Source: Synchiropus splendidus (Eukaryota > Chordata > Actinopteri > Syngnathiformes > Callionymidae). Taken from it: a stretch of 64,000 bases of DNA. The notes under the pieces are model-generated. The model did no database searches. It worked only from the letters and a program-made list of their open reading frames with translations, and was not told where the DNA came from. Below, in pieces: positions 47,601 through 61,000 of this stretch. The translations under genes were made by a program, and so were the position numbers. The first letter of the stretch is position 1, and the number at the start of each line of letters is the position of its first letter. The stretch spans positions 11,223,001 to 11,287,000 of the forward strand of contig NC_071336.1 in the NCBI RefSeq assembly GCF_027744825.2, written 5' to 3'.

Positions 47601-50600
47601 AAGCCAAACTCGCATGCGTACGCACATGCATACATGCTTATGGAAAACAATAAGTCCTTGCAGTAGTAAGACAGGAAGTCCATGTCTGAAAAACTACTGC
47701 TGCTGACCAAAGCTTACTTCTTTTTGGGTAAGATAATGTCGTATTTGACAGTGTGTGGTACCACTTCGTCATGGTATTTTTTTTCGCTGGTGGGCGCAGA
47801 TGAGGCGTTTAAAATTCTTTATCAATTCAGATTTATTCGTCCCCGATGAGGTCACAGCAAAACTGTAGAACTAAACTGTAGAAAAATCCTTCTATTACTG
47901 TGTTTTACTACTATTCATTACGGTCTTAATTCAAACATTTGTTGAGTTTACAGTGAATTTACAGTACGTAGTTTGACATTGAGTGGTTAATAGTATCTAT
48001 TACCTTTACTGTATCAATTTAGACGTTTAGTGGGTTAAAGCATGCCTTTGTTCAACAAAACAACTTTTTTTTTCTTTTTACAAAGCTATTCTCCTCTGAA
48101 GTAGAAAATGTTGACATGTTTATGATATTGACAATCTTCAAATTCCACGAATTTTTTTTTTTTAAATACACTGATTTACTCTGTTCATTTTATTTTACTT
48201 TTTCCTCTTTATTTTACTTGTTCCTTGTTTTGTGTGTTGCCCCTCAGAACAGTTACTCTTTATAATGTGGCCCTCGAGTAACAATAATTGCCATCACTTG
48301 ACTAAGATGATCCAGATCTCAACAACCTTCCATTCAACAATGACATGGACTTGAAGAATATTCAGAGCCTTTCCTCTTAATATATCAGAAGACATGAAAA
48401 TGGCCTTGTCTACCTTTCATTTTGATAAAATATGTAAAGACATTTTAATTTGAAAATTATTTAACTTTTCAATGAAAAGCTGAGCTGAGCTGTTGACATC
48501 TTGGTGTCTCAGTTGCTTTGGAGTGGTCCGTTAATTCAGTACCTCTTCATCCTGACATCTTTGTGGTCTTTGTCATTTTTGTTGTTTCCTTCCATCCATC
48601 TTTTCTCCCCACATCCGCTCGTCTCTCCCCTCTCCCTGCATCGTCTGGTATCATCCTTCTCCTCTATTAGATTTTGCATTTGGACCATGGATCAGATATA
48701 ATTAGTCAGAAAGAAGGAAGTGAACCAGATGAGTGCTGCTACTGTATATGTAATCAGATTTATATGTTTAAATACATGACTATTTAAAGTACATTTGTTA
48801 CCCTCCATTATCAGGACAAAACAGAATACGCACACGTGCACACATATATACACACACATGTGTGTATATATATATATATATATATAAATCTCCCTTGCTT
48901 AAACTAGCTGATGGATGCCAATATGTTCCCAAACCAGAGTGAGTTCTCATGCGAGAGATGGCAGCCACCAGCCTGCAGTCACTTGACCCAAAGGTCGTGC
49001 CATGACTGAAACATGGTCTCATTTTATTGTGTTGGAGTTTGATTTTTAGCCATGACGGAATTGTTATGAGATTGCAGACGCCATATGTCTGTGACTCTGG
49101 CATCTGTCAGGAACTGAGCGTTCTGAGCAGTCTGCATTGGTAGGATGGCGTTGACTTCATAACCATGGAAGCTCTCTATCTGCATGAGTAGCTTCAAACT
49201 GACCATGTTTGTTTATTTTGGCTCTTGAGTTTGTGGACTAATCCATTACAAATATTTCAAGCATAGATAATTCTTCCACAGAGCTGATTAGGAGGAAATG
49301 GAGACGGATAAAGTCGCCTGCACAAAAGTGCAGAGTCCGAAGGAGAATTGCCTTGTATCGCAGGAAGTCCCACAGTCTCATAGAATCTTATCAAAATATA
49401 GCCGACTTATCACAGACTTTCTGGAGTTCATTTTGTCTGCCTCACTGGCGTTGGTCACAAACACGATTATACCGATCACACAAGCATGTGCAGTACGTCA
49501 CCTCTCTGGGTGCGACACCTCTGCCAGGGTCTAAAGCTGGAGTTCCCGCCCAAACCTCCAGGAATATTATCCTCTCTGAACATGATCCGTCTTCATGCCG
49601 GTAAATACCATGTGATCCAACATCACAGTGAACTGGGAATGTTCTGGGAGTCCAGTTGGATCAAGTGACACTTCAGAGCTGTTTCATTAACCTGTGCGTG
49701 CCGCCGTGCGTCTGCACGAGTGTGCGTGTGTTTTCATGTAGCAACATGTGTTAGCAGCACACAGGTCCTTCTGTATCACTGTGTGTTTTCGGATAATGGG
49801 CCGTTGGTCGCCCGAGGAGCTGTTGTGACACAGTTCCCCTTCGTCTTTCCTTGTCTGAAAGCACACCAGGCCCCTGTCTTGTCTGCTGCCAGGTTGGTGC
49901 GGAACTACATTTCACGACATCATCAATCTCCGATTTTATTAAAGAGCTCATTCTTGCATGCTTTCCTAGTTTTCGACAGCATCATGACGATGTTAGTGGG
50001 GGCTACTTGAGTCATAGCAGAGTGTGTTAAATGAACAAGCAGGAAACATGATCTGACACTGTTTTTCAGAACTCCACCCTATTGTGCAGCAGTGTAACCA
50101 GTGGCGTGTGATGGGAACTTTCTAAGCCTATATTGACATTTGATATGTGCAAGTTCACTGTATTACATAATTCCTTGTCTCTGCTTCCCATGGACAGAAT
50201 GCCAGAGCATACCAGGCTCCGGGGGGGTTGTGTTTGCTTGCTGGTTTACATTCGAGCGCACAAAGTGGGAACCACGCCTTAAATGTTTGAATGCCTGTTT
50301 AATGTTGCAGACAGTGAGGCTTTTTACACCTGCACGACTCTGTGTCGGTTCAGGTTCCCCTTCGTAACCTTGAACCAGTCAGCATGTTCAGATGGGGACA
50401 ATCTGGCTCCCAACCTGTAAAAGTTGGTTCACAGCTGAAGCCCACAGAAGTTTGAGCTTGAGAGCCGGGACATCATCGGTGGTGTTTCATATTCTGTGCT
50501 TAGGACGTAGATCGATGGAAATCTAATGAAATATGTGCCTCTGCTCAGACGATTGTCAAAACCTCTGGCCTATACCCACGTGCTCTCACGCCTCTGATGT

Positions 50601-53600
50601 ACTGGTCTCCTGTGTCTCCCCATTCAAGTTGTTGCCTGCTCTGTTGTTGGATGAAAACACAAAGCATCAAATGCTTCCTGAATATCGCCGCACCTGGTCA
50701 TTTTGCCGGTGTCTTGTTTACTGTCGCCTGAGGAACACATTACTGCGGCTTCTAGCTTTAGTTCTATTTAAACTTCTACGCAGGTTCCATAGAACGCACC
50801 AAAGTTCTGAGGATCCAGAATGGCACCAGTTCCAAAACCACAACCATGCTGGTGTTAAAAGCCTCCGTCTGTTTCGATGGAACGAACAGGTACACCTGTT
50901 TAGTGTAATTTTAAGTTTAATGGAAAGTGAATCCACCTGCAAGCAGAAGAGTAACTAAACATAGGAGAGTTTCACTATCATTGCAGTTGATCGGGCTTTG
51001 ATTTGTTGTCATTGTCAGTCATTTAGCCACACTGGATAAGGACCTTTAATTTATACGTATTGTGTGTGATCCTCTTGAACTTATTTGTACACAAGTTTGG
51101 CTCGGATATTCATAGATCCAACTGACTGATTTGAACCAAGTTCAATTGAATCTCTTACTTTTCTCTTGAGTTCTAGTATTAGTGTTGAGGATAGTGTTTT
51201 AGATGACTGGAACTGTACCCAGCTGTTGTGTTAAAAGAAACATTTTCCCAACACATTCTTGGTCTGTAGATGGTTTTGAGACCGATTTGTCCCAAATGTC
51301 AATCATGACCGCCCTTTATTGCTATAGCAGTCCTTCTCAAATAGTGGGACGTGAAGCGACGCCCGTTTTTTGGCGTGCTAGAATAAAGTGTAATTGCACA
51401 TCCACTCATGATTTTCTTTTTTTTTTTGATGCACTTTAAGTACAATGTTATGCTGAGGTGTAATCATAATAAGTTTATAAAATTATACTATTAACAGAGG
51501 CTGGGGGGCGCAACAGAAAATAATAGATAAAAGCACTGCACTATGGAAGTAAAGTGGCCGACATTCGTTCCCACCTTAAGGTGGTGCTGACCGAGACTAT
51601 GATACATTGCATTAGATGGTTCTTTTAAGGTCACATTAACAAGATTAAGTCTGCATTATTGGAAAAAGCACAGGCATTATAAATGTCCTGACGGGCATAT
51701 GATGTGGGAAGTTAAAAGTACTGCATAAAAGAACGTTGGAGTATCATCCTGAGAAGAAAGAAGCCGCTTTATTTGGGCCAAAACGCGAGGTAGGACTTGT
51801 CTCTGTGGATTTACAATCCAAGATTTAATAATCCAGACGGCTCTGTTAAGAAGCTTCACGTCATATAAATATGGAAATAAAGCAACTGTTAATGGGTTTC
51901 TGCACATAAAATGGAATGGTTTTCGTTTTGTGTGTTTATACAGCTGAGAGCACAAACACACTCTGTTTCTCACCAGGTTAGTCTCCTCAACTGTTACAAG
52001 CATCAGCGGTGAGGTTGAATTAAGTCAAAATATTTAACATCGATGAGTCATTGGCGTGACAGTGGGTCAAAGGTCAACACCTTTTAGAGGGGGTTTTATT
52101 AAACAGTTCATTATTCACTGTCACTATGTTTAACGCACGTCTTCCTAAGACAGAGGAGGTACATGTGACTCCAGAAAGCTTTTGGTTTGTGCCTGGATGA
52201 CCCTTTCATGAATTTGTCGGCCCTTCCGGGTGTGTAATCTTGGGAAAATCGAAATCCATAGTATTTCAGGATATGTTGACACCATCCAACACATCAGTGT
52301 TGTGTTCTCTATTTTTTTCTGTTGCACTGTGTTGGATTGCTGACAGTCTAACAACAAGTAGTAGGGCTGCGTAATGAAAAGACAGAATGAAGTCAGAAGG
52401 TGCACGAAATAAAAACTGTTTATTCATGTCTTCCTCAGCCCTACTCTTTTTACCTTTGTTCAGCTAGTTTCGCCAAACATTCTATTTCCCCCGTTGTTGA
52501 TGCCACCGCCACCAAACACTCTCAGTCTCATCTAAGGACCTCTGTCTGGGTCTTCTCTCATTAGCCGTTTTTTTTCCTTCACAGTCTCTTTGACCACAGT
52601 TTTATTGAACAGTTGTGTCAAATTATTGTTTTTAGTGATGTACCTGCCAGCATTTATGCCAGAGCCCATGGTTAAAACAATGGAAATGATGAATCCCTTT
52701 TGCAGATAGTCTGTGAATTAACATGTGTTTTCCTTGTAACTTCTTTATTTATGTAAATTATACTGTTGGACTCCTGAACTGATTTGCATTTTATGCAAAT
52801 GTATCAAATTGTTTTTCCAAACTGACGACATAATTTCATTCAATTCAGCATTAAAAGTGAGTCAAGAGCCATTATACTGTGTGGTTTCTAATTTACGAAT
52901 AGTGATTGTGCAACTTTGAACTTCAATTTATGAATATCTTGCAAAAATCTGCCAACAAAAACATCATTGATCATCGATCAAGGTAGCACTGTATCTGTCA
53001 CGTGACTGAGTTTGGAGACATTTTACTGCATAGTTTTGGCGTTAAGTTCTTTGGTTCACAATAAATGTTGATAGAATTAAGGTTTTGTTGTTTAAATATC
53101 AGTTTGTTGTCCTAAAAATTTGCTCGATATGCTGCTGCAGTCAAACCAAATGCACTTTGATTGACTAATGCTCAAACTTTGGGTGAAAATGGATCCCAGA
53201 TTTCTGTATAGACAGCCATCCATTTATTTGAGGCCTGCTTGACTTGCAGACTTGAGTTTTCATGACATTTAGGTTGTGTTTTCATTCTGTGTTTGTTTAC
53301 AGAGCCAAATACAATCATGAAGTCACACTGTGCCCGTTCTTTTGCACTCAAACTGTTCAAATTTGTTATTTTCGTTTGAGATTTTCAATAAAAAATCTGT
53401 CTCATTTTGTGAGTATCGTTTTGTGACGTTACTATTTCCTTACACCAGTAGAGTAAGGAGGCTACTTTTTTTTTTGCATGATCATTCTGTTTCTGCTTTG
53501 GTTTGTTTTTTTTTCCCACCACTTTGCCAGCTGCGTAGCTTCCAGATGTTGAAGTTACTTTTCCCTTTTTCTTGAATGGAATCATTTTCTGAGCTTTCAC

Positions 53601-56600
53601 AACTTCTTCATTGTTTATTACAGATGTTTGTTTCTCATCGATCCGCCTTGTGCTACTTAATCTGTTGCATGTTTTTATTCATTTGTTCAGACCATGGAAA
53701 CCAATACATATTGTTTTTTTTTTTTTGGACAATTTATTATTCTTTACTTAACGCTTGTAGCTCAGATTTCTGTTTGCCGGCAGCATGGCGGCCACCTCTG
53801 GCTCCCAACAAGGTCTAAATTTTAAATGAGATGTTAGCAGTTTCAGATCCACATCTGCTGCAGCAGATGTTACCACAAATCCTGGGTGTAGGTTTGTGCA
53901 GATTGTACATGGGCAGTTTAAGACTTGGGAGCTGAAGAGTTGAGAATACTTGCCTGTTGTTCCTCGGACATTTTCCTGAAAGTTGATTGGCAAAGGAATG
54001 TTATAGTGGCCGGAGTAAACAGTGTTTGAAGTCTGGTGTCGTTGAGGTATGAAGCATGATATTGAGTTAGATTTTGTTATTGAAGTTCCTAACACGAGCA
54101 CGATGACGTGGCGTGATGAATCAAACTTTATCTCACATGCTCGGATTCCTCTCACCAGACCATCAGTCAGTTTTCCTTGTTGCCATGGAAGCTGCCCTCT
54201 CCAATATCATGTTTTCCCCCGAACGATCCTTCGCCTCAGTTTCTTGCAACACTTTTAATCTCCAGTTCCCTCTCAGCGTGGGAAAGCGGACAGGAAGTTG
54301 TTAAGACTGGGGAGCATGGGGCTCTTGCCTCCCCCTGTCCTGCTCGCCCTCCCTCAGGGTGCACGGGTCATGTCAATAACACCTGAGTGGTGAGTGGTTC
54401 GTCCCCCCGGGGAGGTAATTGAGTCGCCACAGAACAACAGTAGCCTCTGATAATAGGTCTGCACACAGACACACACTCATGCGCGTCCCCACTTTGTCAC
54501 TTGCCATTCATCAAAATCGCCTGAACATTGAAATGTTGGGCCTCTGTTTGTTTTTTTAATCTCAGAAGAAAAAGCAATGTACACAGTTTTCAGTGTTGTG
54601 GCCTCGGCCGCTCTTCGTTCCTCAGGCAATAAAACATCAAGAACCTTATGAGTTCAGTTGCTTGGAACAAGCGTGTAAACCAACCATACTTTTCAAAGTG
54701 ACACGCAGAGTGGAATGAACCGTAGCTGGAAACATAAAGATGTCCACAAGCTTTTCTCTCTGGGAGCTTTCTTCACTTGGATTGATGTGAAAAATGTGCC
54801 ATTTCATCCTTTAGTGGGGATTTTTGACAAGTATTCCCAACAGTGATGAGAGAAGAGCACACTGTAATTATCTCTGTATGGCTCATGTACGTTATGTGCA
54901 AATTTATTGCTGATATTGTTCTTATCATTTGCTACCACCTATGACGTTTACGTTTTTGTACAGTTTTATGGATATCAACTTCCTTCTGCAAGTAAACTCA
55001 CTGACTTGCACATGCACACAGGAAGTATGTTGTCATTTGATAGATACACGACTTCCCTTAGTTTTTTTCCTTTTGTTCACCCCACTTTCACTTTACTGCA
55101 TGTTTTATGTTAACATTATCTGAGACGCACATTCACATATACACCATCTGTGATGATGCAGGCGCTCGGTATCGCTCAGTTGCAGACACCTCATCTGGTC
55201 AACTGCTCCTCAGGATCTCGCTTCCGATCACAATGCCATCCCTATCCATAGCTGACCCGAAATATGTCCGGATCAAATTCAAACTAAGGCGTGGTGTGCA
55301 AGGGTGTGAAGTGGAAGTGAGATCAGGTGGATCCACCAGTTTGTATTTTTTATTGTTTCATTTTGTGGACACGTGGTCATGATAATACATATCCATTTCT
55401 TTGCACTAACAAATCATAAAACAAAACCCTTACATGGAACCCAAGATGCCCACCCCACCCTCTGTAGAATATGTTTAATTACTATTTATTATATTTATGA
55501 GCAAAATAATACTTGCTAAACACTGGTGCAAACGCCTTCCAACTGGTCTGTTTTGATGATAAACCTTTGATAAACCTATTCACTTTGCAGATAAGTGGAC
55601 GGGCTGTGCTTCCAGACAACAATTTTCTTCATGAATATGCTAATACTATGAAGCAGCAGCCTGTGCCGGAGTTCTCCACATGCCTCAGCCGGGCTGGCTA
55701 ACAATCGCTTTATGTGTGTTCCTACTGCTGCAGTTAGAATTACTGTAATTTACGGACAATATGCAGCTACGTTTTTTTTTCTCATGGCCCGAAAGATCCT
55801 CGCGCCATAAGCAACGATGTGGCTAGTTTCCAGATTTTTATTTTCGAGCGAGCTCCATGGCTTGATATTTGAAGTTTTCTACATTGATATTTAATATATA
55901 AATACTTGGATATGCTGCTGCATTTCTGACAAGTATAATTCTCATGTTTTCTTTTTGCACATTGGAGTTATTTTGTTGTTTTGTTATAGGGCAGCGATTC
56001 ATTACCCTTTTGGACTTTAAGGTGATGATTCTTCTCACAATATATTGCTGAACGTACAGTACTGCAGTATTTCGTGTCACCACTCCTGTATCGAGATACG
56101 TATCGTATTGCCAGATACCTGCCAATACACCGCCTTGCTGGTTGTTCAGCATTACTGTGGCATAAGTCAGTGGCCTCTTATTTTATATTACCAGGTCAAA
56201 ACAATATCACCAATATATTTATATGGTTGATAGACATGGAAGAGATGAATGAAGGAAGCCATGATGCAGTAACCATCTGGGATCAGTCGATCACAACAGA
56301 GATCAGAGTTGTAACGCACCTCACCCCAGTGAACCAAAGTCCAGTCATGGAGTTGCGCAGGGTTTTGGGAGAGATCACTCCCAGTGGCCAAACTAACAGA
56401 TCTTTGAGTCAGAGCTTGTGGCGCTGCATGGATAGGATGGCGTGGGTGCACCCTCAGGCTTTTGGCTTCCTGTGATCGGGTGTGTGCATGTGGGTGACAA
56501 GGAGTGAACAACATTTGAGAAAAACAGCACTGCTCCCCACTCCAGAAAAGTGTTCCGGGGCTGGAGTGAGTGCTAGCTTGATATAAACCCATGAAATATG

Positions 56601-57974
56601 AACAGGAAATAGAATGAATCCTTGATTGGGTGAATATTTTCAATGTTATCGTCAGTGCTTTACACAAACTCATTTGTGAGAATTACTCATTCATGAAACA
56701 TAAACATTTGTGTGTATCAGCTGTTTCTCTCACCTCGGCACAGTCGAAGTGTCTGCTTTAAATGAGGGAAGAAACGGGATACCTATCCTGGGATCCTGAT
56801 TGTTTTATCACCATAGGCCTGCATCTAAAGAACTTTGCTTTTACTTGGTCAAGTCTGTCTGTTTAGTTGTAGCCGTCTGAGTAGATGAAATATTTTACAG
56901 TGGTTTTGCTTACTTCATAAATCATATTTTTCAGAGGCTGGACCTTCTTTACTCAAAGAGTTTCAGTTCATAGTGGTCGTGACTCGTCTCAGACTCCTAT
57001 ATTTACAGCTGGCCGGGTCATAAGCAGCCCCCAGTTCTGCACCTGTGTATGAAGGATCCTGTCTCCTCATACTGGGTCACCCATATTGCATGTCCAAAGT
57101 GGAACGCGCCAAATTATAGAACCTGAGTCAGAGCTGAACAATGACCTGCTGTGTGCTTGTGGTGAAAAGGTTTCTCGTATCGGGTGAGAAAAGATCAGTT
57201 AAAATTAAATGAAGCAGATGGACATCAAGGCTCCTCACGCTGTTGAAAGACCGAGCATCACTTTGCACTCCTCGGTATCCTTAAATGTCAAGACGCCGAC
57301 TGCTCCTTCTCAAAGTTTGTTTTTACTGTCTGGTTGTATGACTTGTTGTTCACTTGTATTTGAGGAAAGAAGCAGCAAACTTTTTTTTTTTTTAATTTCT
57401 TTGAAGAAGATGCTTAGCTCCTCTGTTGCAGTCAAAGCAAATCAGTGCTAAAAACAATCCAACTCAAGACGTGAGTAAAGCGGCTTCGTAATGACAAGCT
57501 TCACAAATAAACTGATGGGTCACATGCTTCAAAGCAGCTCCACGGTGAGGTGGGTGGAACAGAACAACAAGAAACTAGCTGAAGGTATTTAGTGTCACAG
57601 TAGTTCCTCTGGACTGAAACCGTCCACATCCACATCCACTTCCTGATGGCCGTATTTAGTCGTGTACCATGCGACCTGAAACCTTTGGCAGTGTTTGGGT
57701 TCAGAAGAAACAGATGTTGCCGATGAAACCCTATCAGTTGAGCAAGTCATTGTAGCCCTGCTCCAAATAAAGGAAGAGGAATCTGTGGAGTTGATCACTA
57801 TTCAGTTACGCAAATAAGATTAAAGCGATGACTAAGTCAGCCAGTGGAGTCACAGACACACAGATATGCACATACTAATCAAAACACACACTCGCAGAAC
57901 AGCAGGCTGGAATATGTCAAGAATGTGCTGAGAAGTAGCCGACCTTCACACGGACACATGCACCCTGCTGCGCG

Positions 57975-58042
<68 letters not shown>

Positions 58043-61000
58043 ATCGGCTTTTTCTGATCATGTATGACAGACTTGACTTGTGAAGAGCTGTTTCCGAGCT
58101 AGATTTCTTCACAGGGACACACCCACACACGCCAGGCTTGCTTGAGAGGTCAGGATATTTCACAAGTCAGGACTTGCATGTTGCAGTTTCACTTGTGTCT
58201 GTGCCACTCTGAGTGAGCGCTAACTGTACACACGCACACAGACAGAGTGAGATGGCAGACTAAGTTGTAATCTCAATACCACGGTCTCCAGGGAGTCACC
58301 ATGGCAATGGCAGAATGGAACCACGGCCTGTGGGAGACCAGAACCCGTGTGTGCGTGTGTTTTACTCTCCAAGGAAGTCAAACATTCTCTATAGGCTGAC
58401 CAAAAGTTTGAGTCAAGGTTCACTGGGATTGGTGGAACTGATATTGACCTTTGACCAATGACGGCCAACGCAAAGCCTCAAGAGAGTGGTGCTGTGGAAC
58501 AATATGATCATCGTGTTTAAAGTCATCTCACAGCTGACTTCTGCTTCTCAATGACTCAGTTTCGATTTTGGACCTTGCAGTCAGAACGTTGGTGGTTCAT
58601 TACAACAGTGTCAGCTTTTTCTCCGACAGGAGACGCTGGTTCTTGAAATACTGTAGAATGCTGATCCTAATCTAGTTTTGACGAACATTTAGAAGTTGCA
58701 AGTATCTCATTTGTTTTACGCAGTTAAAAGCCATCAGTGGATTCCGGGGCAATTTCATGCTGTTTTGAAGTTGTAAAATGAAAGCTTCAAAAAGTAGCAG
58801 AACTGCATGACTTAGCCTGCTGAGACCCTGCCTCCTCATACAGGAACATTTTTGCCTTTCAGCACTGTGGATTTTCATTTTCTTTAAACTCTAAAAACTA
58901 AGCTATCTGTTGACATATAAGCGTTTTCTTTTTTTATTTGTTTGAAAAAGAAAACTACTTTCTGTACAAAGACACTGTTCAGTTTTCATGCCTCTTAAGC
59001 CACTGTTATCCCAGATGACACACGGAAATGAAAAAAGAGGTGTCAAGTTTAGAGAGAATTTATAAAATGATCTTTGATTAGAATCTTTCACTCCATCTGC
59101 CGACCCCAGGTGCAGTGAAGTTCGAGTTAATTCCCATATCAGAATGATATGAGATTGATTTTTTTTTTCATTTGGGGTTTTGATCTTTAACCAGAGACAA
59201 GTGTGATCACATCCTTCCTATCTCTGGCTCTTTGTGCTTGGCACTTGGTTCAGTCACAGTTTGCGGTGTGTTCTCTGTTCAGCCTTAATGTACTTGGATT
59301 TCCATTTTATTGCTTGAATCATGACCCTCATGGCTTCTGTCAGATGTGGTGCAATCAATGGCTTGTACAAATGGAAGCTGGATTCTTTGCACAGACATTG
59401 AGAGTTTGTTGTTCCTTGGCAGTGTCTTCCAGAAATGCAGGATTTCTAGTAGCGTGTGTCGTGTTTAAACACAGCAAGTCGCCATTATGAATCATAAGCT
59501 GTTTCAGGTGGCCAGGTGTGTTTTGTTGATATTGTTTGTCCAATGTTTTGGGAGTGTGAGTGAAACGTGACGTCACATCAGTAACATTTCTTTCTTGTTG
59601 CAGGAGGTGGAGATTCTGGACATCAGTACGATCAGAGACACCAGGACTGGGAAGTTTGCCAAGCAGCCAAAGGTCAGTGGGTCTGTGTATATTTCTGTGT
59701 GTGTGTGCGGGCTGTCACCTCCTGCTGTCGGTGACTGTCAGTGAAAGGTGCAAGAGTTCTCTCTCAGCTGGTGGACGATGGTGACGGAGTGTTTATAAAC
59801 CTGCTGTCAGAATGACCCTCAGACAGGAAGTGACGAAACGTTGGGCAGATGGGCCATGAGACAGGAAGTGATGATGCAACATAAGGGAAGGGCTTTGGTG
59901 TCCACACTTTCCTGAGTTGCGAGTGGCACTCAAATACTGTGCTTTTGAAACCGTCACTAACCCTCAACTGACAGCTCAACCCCACGTTGCTGCCCGAGCC
60001 ATCTCTCAGTTGGCCTGTAAAATCAAAATATTGTTTAAATGTAAAAAACAAATCACACTTTACCTAATGGACAGCCACGTTGAAAGAAAGGGCATCTGTA
60101 TAACTACAGTAGCCACCTTCACAGAGCTGTGACTGGAGTCTGTCACAGTCAGACTGACACACCTGTGTGAGCTGCTGGTAATTGGGCACCTCTTGGCTGG
60201 GAAGTTTATGTATAATCTGAGGGAAATATTTGGACTTGAATTGTACATCAGTTCAGTAACTGCTCTATTATAATTCACGCGTGGGTGTATTCCATTTATG
60301 CTGACGTGTGCATGTGTTCACGGCAGGATCCAAAGGTCCGTGAAGTGCTCGGTTTCGGGAAAGGTGAGAACGTCGAGGGGAAGCTGGTGACCGTCGTTTA
60401 CGGCAACGACTTGGTCAACATCTCCTTCCTCAACTTCCAGGCCATGCAGGAGGACACCGCCAAGGTGACTAAGCTCCTCCCTTCTTGTCTGATCCTCCAT
60501 CTCCTCTTTGGGTTTCCTTCTCTATGTTTGTGTTTTTTCTCCTCCTGCCTCTTCTCTCACCTATTTGCATTCCGTCCCCCCCTTATCTGCAGCTCTGTAC
60601 TTCTTGCATCTCATTTGCTTCTTTATCTCATCTCAGGTCTTCTCTGCACCCTCGACGGTCTCCCCCTCTTTCCTTCTCCTTTTTAACATCTTATTCTCAG
60701 TTATTTACTCGTCTGCTTCCTTATCTCATCTCCTCTCCTTGTCTCCTCCCTCATCTCTCCTTCTCTCCCTCTGGCTCTTTGTTGATGCTTCTCTTTTATG
60801 ACGTTAGCTTAAAGGAATGTTTCTGTTTGTTTTGTCCACCTTTCCTCTATTTTTCCTTCACCTTTATTTTGAATGTGTTACATTTTTATCCTATGTGTAT
60901 GTAATAAACATGGCTTTTCTCATCATCAGATTTGGACAGATGAACTTTTCCAGTTGGCAACAAACATCCTTTCACAGAATTCGTCGCGGAACATTTTCCT

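Larger units (their letters stand above)
47599..59603 (+). other. plcb3: plcb3 intron 2 (12 kb)
   Basis: No exon of plcb3 or another gene is supported here. It contains a TA repeat (48865-48886), a hAT-like fragment (about 51325-51510), a truncated relative of the brms1-intron MITE (55885-56135) and a CA microsatellite (57979-58039). Many T-rich stretches lie near 52300-53700. Confidence 0.6.

Noticed and set aside
57595..57798. 67-residue minus-strand frame in plcb3 intron 2
   Set aside because: No splice context, no recognised motif, and length within chance expectation for this region.
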